Shown: piece by piece, positions 57,710 through 64,000 of the stretch
Position numbering within the stretch: position 1 is the first letter of the stretch
How the letters are laid out: every line of letters starts with the position of its first letter
Assembly: GCF_047496725.1 (NCBI RefSeq)
Contig: NC_132975.1
Coordinates: 15,695,501 to 15,759,500 of the forward strand
Direction of reading: 5' to 3'
Source: Anoplolepis gracilipes
Taxonomy: Eukaryota; Arthropoda; Insecta; Hymenoptera; Formicidae
Length of the DNA: 64,000 nucleotides
The notes under the pieces: generated by a model
What the model was told of the DNA's origin: nothing
The model's input: the letters and a program-made list of their open reading frames with translations, nothing else
Databases searched by the model: none
Program-made: the position numbers and the translations under genes

Positions 57710-59462
57710 GTTTAAGAAATGCCTGGCCCTGCAGCACTTGGCGCTATGCAAAGACACCTCCAGACATTTAGATGTCTTTTGTCAAAGTGCTTTTCATCTG
57801 CACTAACCTATATCAGAGATCATCTGCTACTGGAAAAGAAGAAAAAAAAAAATAAATAATACATCAAAGTGTTAATCCTTAGAGATTAACCATGTGGTTG
57901 TCGCAGCTATATCGAAAAATGGAATAAAAATTATTATTATTAATTATAAAACGTACCTAGTAGTGTTCTTCGAACTCAACATTATTGGCAAATGGAATTA
58001 GGCCTTTGGAAGCTTCGGGTCACCCCTCTTGACGTGGTGCGATATAAGGAAACAGAGAGAGAGAGAGTATCCTATGATGAGTTTACAGTGTCGACAGTAT
58101 CGTGGATGGGTAGCGGAGAAACGATCGGCGAAACGAATGACATGGGCATTTTGTTGAGATTTGGGCTGGTATAAAAAATAGCTTACGAATACCGTTGTCG
58201 CGCGGTCGTAAGATCACAACGAGATCGCGCGCGATCGGCAGGAGGCAATCGTCGTACCGTGACCGTCGTGTCGGCTCGTGGCATCTCCCGTAAATCTCGC
58301 GTCCAAAATACGCATACAGGCTACGGAAACGGCAGCGAGTTTAGCGCAATAGTAGCGTCCGCTTGGAAATTTTTCCGGCGACCCGCACAAAACGGAGAGG
58401 ACGATGCTGACGCGAGCGGTGGATGCCGGACGTCAAACGAAACGAGGACGGGACACACAAGGCGCGAAACGTCGACTCGCCCGGAACGCGACGCGAGGCG
58501 AGACGAGACGAGACGAGACGAGACGAAACGCGACGCGACGCGACGCCACGCTATCGGGCTGCAGGCTCGAGAGGACGAGACGCGTGACGCGTCCCAGCAC
58601 GCCAGGTACACGCTAGAAACAGCTGATCTCGCGCTATTTACACATTTGAGCGTCGCGCGGCCCTTTCTGCATGACAGACGGAATCGCGTAGAGCCGTCCG
58701 TAGCGCACGGACGTTCACCATTTTGGTAAACACACGGGTCACGTGACCTCTCGGTTCTCGGTGGCCCCGAGACCGAGAGAGAGGGAGAGGGAGAAGGAGA
58801 GGGAGAGAGAGATCGCTACTCCCTTACCTTACCCTTTTACCCTCGCGAGATTTTCCTCGCGATTCATTCGCATGCTTTCTCGCAGGTTCTTTCTCACCTG
58901 GGCGATCCGAAGTCTGGGGGCCCTTATGCGGGACGTCGCATCACCTCATGAGACATCCGCAAATTGTCGTGCGAACGAGAGGAGATGCGGAACCGTACGG
59001 ATCACGATATTATGACGACGATACGTTGAATATCTATCGGTACGCGAGAGAGCGGTCCACCATACTACGTACCAGCGTACAGTACGTATATATGTACCAC
59101 AGTTCACAGCGTACTATAGCGATCAACTATTTGTACATACGGGATACTAGGGTTAGCGTTAGCGGTTAGCGGTTAGCTGCCTCTGCTGCTGCCTGACAGG
59201 CGCAGATTCGCAGATGTGCCGCGAGCGCGTCTATTAGTCGTTTGAAAAATGCCTCGCCTACTTTTACACGCAGAGTGCTCGCACAACGGAAATGTATTTC
59301 TTCGAGAAAGGAAAATTAAAACGTGTTCCGTTCGTCTGGAAGGTAATCTAGAATTATACTCTTGCATTTCTCTATTTATATTACTTACACATTTTTACGT
59401 ATATATTGTATAGGTATATGTTGTGTAATCAGAAATTTAAATATTTATGATAAAATTTCAGG

Positions 59463-59502
<40 letters not shown>

Positions 59503-61001
59503 GCGCACATAAATATTCCGAGGAGATAATATATAGATGAGAACAAATTATTTTAATGCGCAAACGAAACTTTATATAATTTATTTAGAGATTGTACATA
59601 TAACATATTTTATTGCCGCAGTTTTTAAAAGATGCTAGATCTAGAGTGTATGTATGTTACATTGTAACTAATATTGCATCATCTTTCTAAATAAATCATA
59701 AATACACAAGTTAAGATGGAAAAAAAAGCAAATAAAAATATAAGAAACTTTTCAAAATCATAATAAGAATCTAGATACTTTCCAAGTTTTTTGAATCCAA
59801 TCTATTAAACAATAATTTCCACAATACATATGCATAAAGAAATGATAACCAATCAGTATTATGCCATTGCTATCTTCTGATTGGTTGACTTTTCAGTGCC
59901 ATGCATTATGCGTCTATATATTTTGTATATTCTATGGGTTAAGTTCTTATACCGACTGCGGTCTATTTTTCTATTAAATCGAACATGGCGCCATATTCAA
60001 AGAGAGATTGGAAATAAATTTCAAAGATTTTTCTCAATTCCTTACTCATTCGTCAAACTATTAATCTTTATATTTCTATCATTTCCATTTCGATATTTTG
60101 ATATTTTACAAAAAATCTTTTTCTATAAAGCACACGGATCAATATTTTAATGACACGATTAAAAAAAAAAAAAGAAAAAAAAACTAATATAGAAACATTA
60201 GTTTTCTACCAGCGTCGTCGTCCAGGTATTATATATATACACCATGTAATATATCCATCTAAATTTTGCCACAAAATACGTGGTTTATTAACAATTTACA
60301 TTTAATATAAAACATTCAAAGGTCCATAGAATCACAGTTATTGTGTTTGACATTTCAGGCATGCATGCATGTGTGTGTGTGTGTGTGTATGTGTACAATC
60401 GTCCATGTGTCAATTCTGTATATAGATAAAAGTATAAAGTGCGCGTAAAAGTAGAATGGATGTCTTACATCAGCGACAATGGTAATGAAGGTTAGTTAAG
60501 CCATGTTGTCAGAGAGAGGACAGAGTGAAGGGAAGATCGTGTCTTGTGGCAGATTGCGTAAAAGAGGGAATAAAGACATGGACAGAATCTAAATAATATT
60601 ACGCGACATTGATACTTGGCGGGTTGTACGATATACAAGCGGAATCGATATCGCTTGATAAAATCGCCGGTTGCGTGTCATTCTCTTTGACTTTACATTA
60701 CTTTACGTCACCGTGTGTACGTGTACAGTGTATATACGGGACACAGGACAGCACAGGACAGGGTGTATCGGTAGCAGAGCAGAGGTAGCAGCACGCGGTG
60801 ACGGTGACGGTGACGGCGGCGGCGGGAAGGGAAGAGATTTTCCCCCCTTCCACGAGGAATAATCAAAATGGTGGACTCGCAGAACGCGGGTGATGGTGAT
60901 GTGGTGTAGGCAGACATCAGCAGACATCGGCTCGCATCGTCGTGATCGTTTTGGAGGAAAAAGACGAAAAACGTGAGCGTTAATACGCGTAGCCGGACAG
61001 C
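57710..61001. other. Promoter-side DNA between divergent SPPL3 and OSBP
   Basis: This gap separates two genes read away from each other. It has a GC- and CpG-rich core at about 58190-59340 and an AT-rich part from 59350 to 60600. The core contains GACGA pentamers and GAGAGG repeats. A TATAAAAAA string at 58170-58178 could be a + strand promoter. ORFs in the GC-rich core, such as 58259-58729, are repeat-driven and unrecognised. A (TA)n run lies at 59468-59500. Bases from about 60700 to 61001 are the likely OSBP 5' UTR. Confidence 0.5.
58499..58547. repeat. GACGA / GCGAC pentanucleotide repeats
   Basis: About five GACGA copies are followed by GCGAC copies in CpG-rich DNA. Confidence 0.85.
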
Positions 61002-61129
61002 ATGGGCGACCCGAAGAGCCAGCACGGCGGGCAGGAGATGAAAGGCTGGCTTTTCAAGTGGACAAACTACTTGAAAGGTTATCAACGGAGATGGTTCGTC
61101 CTGTCAAACGGCCTCCTGTCGTATTACAG
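61002..61129 (+). CDS. Osbp: Oxysterol-binding protein, first coding exon, 3'-partial
   Basis: OSBP exchanges sterol for PI4P between ER and trans-Golgi, and its PH domain targets Golgi PI4P. This exon starts at ATG 61002 (MGDPKSQHGGQEMKG) and contains the start of the PH domain, with WLFKWTNYLKGYQRRWFVL followed by SNGLLSYY, which is diagnostic for OSBP. It ends at 61129 (TATTACAG/GTAGTT) in phase 2. The remainder, including most of PH, the FFAT motif and the sterol-binding ORD, lies beyond the window apart from a possible cassette exon at 63147-63212. The N terminus is short compared with mammalian OSBP, which has a long Gly/Ala-rich leader. Confidence 0.93.
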
Positions 61130-63146
61130 GTAGTTTCCTACGTGTCATCGGATCTACCTTTACCTACCTACCTATCTACCTCTGTCTATCGCCTTTGTCA
61201 AATTCTCCGACTTGCGCGACCGCGTCTCCATTCGTCTTTAGACACCCTCGTTGTAACGTTATGACGATCGATCTTCACGAGATCGCATGCCACGGCTTGG
61301 GCCTTGGGCCTGCTGTCTGCATTTTTATTTCCAACGATTATAGTCAACGTCAGCTCCCAGCCGCGTGGAAAAAAAGACATCTAGAGACACGTCAAAATGC
61401 AATATGGGGCTGTTCTCTGGCCGCGATTAGGTTATGTGTGCGTATATATGTGACAGTATTTTTTTTTTTTTTCTTTCTTTTTTCTTTCTCTCGATCGCCC
61501 CGCGGTCAAAAATAGCCTGGCAACAGCTGATCGAATATGTCGTTGAAGCACTATCTGGGAAAACGCGTACGCGACGTTGACCAAATGTCTACGCGATGGA
61601 CGATAGCGCGCGTTGTTTGCTGACAATGTACTTGATTATTAATTAACGGTATTTATCAGGAATTATAGAGACAATTAAAATTATGGCGTAATCGTGAGTA
61701 ATTAAAAAACGGAGAGATGAATATTGGCGCAATTTTTTCTTATCGCTGTGCGACACATTTAATTTGGCAAGAAAACAGCGCGGGCAACAGCTTCTTATTA
61801 TTTTTCAAAAGTTGATTATCGCATTTTCCGTGCCTTTCTTTCAATTATCATCTTCCAAAGAGTTTGCGATAAGACATATTACAATGACAACTTGGACACG
61901 CATGTATATTGTATATAATCGGGGTTTAGGATTCTCACAATCAATCGGTTCCAAACGCGTTTACGATTCAAAGTCGATTTATTCAGTAATACTGAATTGC
62001 TTATCGTTTATTTCGATATTATTTCAATCAATCTTTACCTTTAAGTTCTAATCTTATTTATAACGTAACGTCAAAAAACACGACGCACGTTATATACTTC
62101 CTGAAAAACAGTCAAGTATCGTGACGATTACATAAAAGCGTGATAAAACTCTTTCCAGACGATACTGATACAACATTGCTGTTACATTTACATGGTGCGA
62201 AATGTAGAAATCCGTAGAAATTCTTAATAAAGTAGTCGATAATTGTTTGGTGTTATTTCAAAGAGTTGCTTGAGAGGTTTAGAATTATTTATGATTGTTG
62301 AGATTAACAAAAATTATCTGTATATATTACACTTGCGTTACAATTTTTATGTTATTACATATACTTGTGAAAGAATTTAAAAACGATTTAAAAAGAATTA
62401 CGATTCTATCGTGCAGATGTTCGCATTTGATCATGCATTTCGTTCATCTGAATCGAAGATTTAATTATCTTTATATTTTCTTCTCTTCTTTTATCAACTT
62501 GCGAGATTACTCATTAAATTATTATTTAAACGCTTCGTTATCTAGCTCATGGCGTCTTTTTGTAATTCGCAGCTTTTACAATTTTCGTCAGTTTTGTTCT
62601 GGCAATTTCGTTGCAAAATTAATATTAAGTATCGAACGATAGAGATTTTATCAAGAGACGAGCGCACAAATAAACGTCTCGTCCATGATGTTATTTTTGT
62701 AGAGCAACCGCGTTTTTTGACAGATGATTATGCACCGGCTTTCTAGGATTTTTCGTTTAATATTCCGCTTGGCATAGTTTGTGTGACTTGAGTTTGCAAT
62801 GTCTTTTCCCGAAAATTGTTCTGGAATGTATTACGAATTTTTCTTGTTGTACGAATTAATTCTCGATTTTGTCGTAAGGCTTCTCGCACGGCAAACACAG
62901 CGTGCACGCAAAATCACGCAACTCGTGCTACAAAACTCGAGTGAATTTTATCACCGTCGATATTACCGATTCCCTTTTTCGATTTATGCAAATTTGAGGA
63001 GTGATGAAAAGTAAAAGAAAAAAAAAAAAAAAATGCTACGCTTTTTCGTCTAGGCAAGAAAAAAAAAAGAAAAGAAAATTTCAAATAATACGCTTTGCAA
63101 TATTACACGATATCAACGGGGTCTATTTGTTTTATGGATTGTTTAG
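61130..63146. other. OSBP first coding intron
   Basis: Intron sequence with poly-T and mixed AT-rich DNA. No coding exon of OSBP was found here, and the ORFs present are short and unrecognised. Confidence 0.55.
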
Positions 63147-63212
63147 GGCTGAACCGACAGGGGGGCCAAAGATATCAACGCGACGCAAGCGGAGGACTGG
63201 CAGAGCCTCCGA
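63147..63212 (+). CDS. Candidate OSBP cassette exon inside the PH domain
   Basis: A pyrimidine-rich acceptor (ATTGTTTAG) and a perfect donor (GA/GTAAGT) bound exactly 66 bases. That is 22 codons, so inclusion or skipping keeps the frame. Read in the phase left by the OSBP first exon it is open and encodes a basic peptide, AEPTGGPKISTRRKRRTGRA and one or two further residues. It would be inserted directly after SYYR in the PH domain. Without the next OSBP exon or transcripts it remains a prediction. Confidence 0.4.
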
Positions 63213-64000
63213 GTAAGTAAAAAAAAAAAAAATAAATAAAAAAAGGAGAGAGAGAGAGAGAGAGAGAGAAATAACGATGTGTACGAAATCGCCGAAATAT
63301 CCCGACTTTCCTCTTATTGTTAGCAGAATCTGTAATTAAACACGGCTAAGAACATTGAAGTTTCCAATTTTCATTTTTGTTACTCAATTATTTGTTATAC
63401 ACAAACACCCAGCCATCACGTACACACACACGCACACACACACACACACATACTCACACTCTATTACATTCAACTCTATATATTTAAATGCAATTTTGTA
63501 ACTTGTCCCATCCATTTGTAATCATCCGCTTTCTCTCTGTATCTATTTGTAACATGTGAGCGATAAATTTATATGTAATCTGGAAAAATTAAATGTTCCT
63601 CTTCTCATATATGCTAAACGTAGCCTCTTGTTATTGTCATGCCTTTCTTTCAGTTTTCTTTCATTCTTTCTCTCTGTGTAGGTATATGCGTGCGTGCGTG
63701 TGTGTGCGTATTACAACGCCACGTGCAATGAAACGTGCCGCTTTTTTATGTTAGTCTGCCGTTCATTCCGATCAAATCTCCGTTTCGTTACTTTTGTTCA
63801 CGCAGTGGTCTCTCTCTGAGTAGTATATATAACGATTATTATCGGACCGACAAAGTAATTGCTATAATAAAGTCTCTAGATTAGATAGTTTTATTTATTT
63901 TCGAGCAAACGCTCGAAAGTTGTGTATCAACCGATAAAAATTATCTATCGATTATCTCTTTCCTTCCGAGTACAATTCAGACGAAAGATTTTGTAATCCT
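63213..64000. other. OSBP intron continuing past the window end
   Basis: Intron DNA with a (GA)n run at about 63247-63269, a (CA)n run at about 63423-63450 and GT-rich DNA near 63680-63710. No exon recognised before the window ends. Confidence 0.55.

Noticed and set aside
58259..58729. 156-codon Arg-rich + strand ORF
   Set aside because: Created by GACGA and CpG-rich repeats; open in more than one frame.
59148..59177. GGGTTAGCGTTAGCGGTTAG-like motif suggesting telomere repeat
   Set aside because: Only about four degenerate units of TTAGCG type, not the insect TTAGG array, and placed between ordinary genes.

Overview
This window looks like nuclear DNA of an insect, most probably a hymenopteran and possibly an ant. 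That placement is inference, resting on compact AT-rich introns, insect-type gene content and very many GA, GT, TA and CAG microsatellites. I found no bacterial genes, viral genes or CRISPR arrays. The genes are intron-rich, so the calls below are spliced models built by eye from GT/AG sites and reading-frame continuity. Four models (citron-like, FAS, SPPL3, Orai) close without frame error from start to stop, and the in-window part of kibra also closes in frame.

Layout. 1-8132: intronic or upstream DNA of kibra, rich in microsatellites, with a long homopurine block, two TATA-like sites and one polyglutamine ORF. 8133-15013 (+): kibra/WWC, lacking only its N-terminal WW part, which must lie upstream of the window. 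19315-25898 (+): a citron/sticky homologue with coiled coil, C1, PH and CNH domains but no kinase domain. 27845-39976 (+): a complete 19-exon animal fatty acid synthase of about 2412 residues. 41588-42703 (-): a homologue of the HCF-1 propeller-interacting protein HPIP (HCFC1R1). 43931-45378 (-): a decayed RpS13 pseudogene that still has its introns. 49161-49851 (-): an unrecognised gene fragment. 50057-52074 (+): Orai, the CRAC channel pore subunit. 55499-57709 (-): signal peptide peptidase-like 3 (SPPL3). 61002 onward (+): the first coding exon of OSBP, with a candidate in-frame cassette exon at 63147-63212.

The genes do not form one pathway. Kibra acts in Hippo signalling, the citron homologue in cytokinesis, FAS in lipid synthesis, Orai in store-operated calcium entry, SPPL3 in Golgi intramembrane proteolysis, and OSBP in sterol/PI4P exchange at ER-Golgi contacts.

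The strongest lead is the fatty acid synthase. Its frame is intact across 19 exons, yet the ketosynthase has Tyr where the family has a catalytic His, and the ketoreductase has His where the family has the catalytic Tyr. Other leads are the kinase-less citron locus, the 66-bp cassette exon inside the OSBP PH domain, the intron-bearing RpS13 pseudogene next to related hairpin elements, a long inverted-repeat element in a FAS intron, and an alternating purine-pyrimidine (Z-DNA-type) tract in the FAS 3' UTR. I saw no convincing new multi-gene system.
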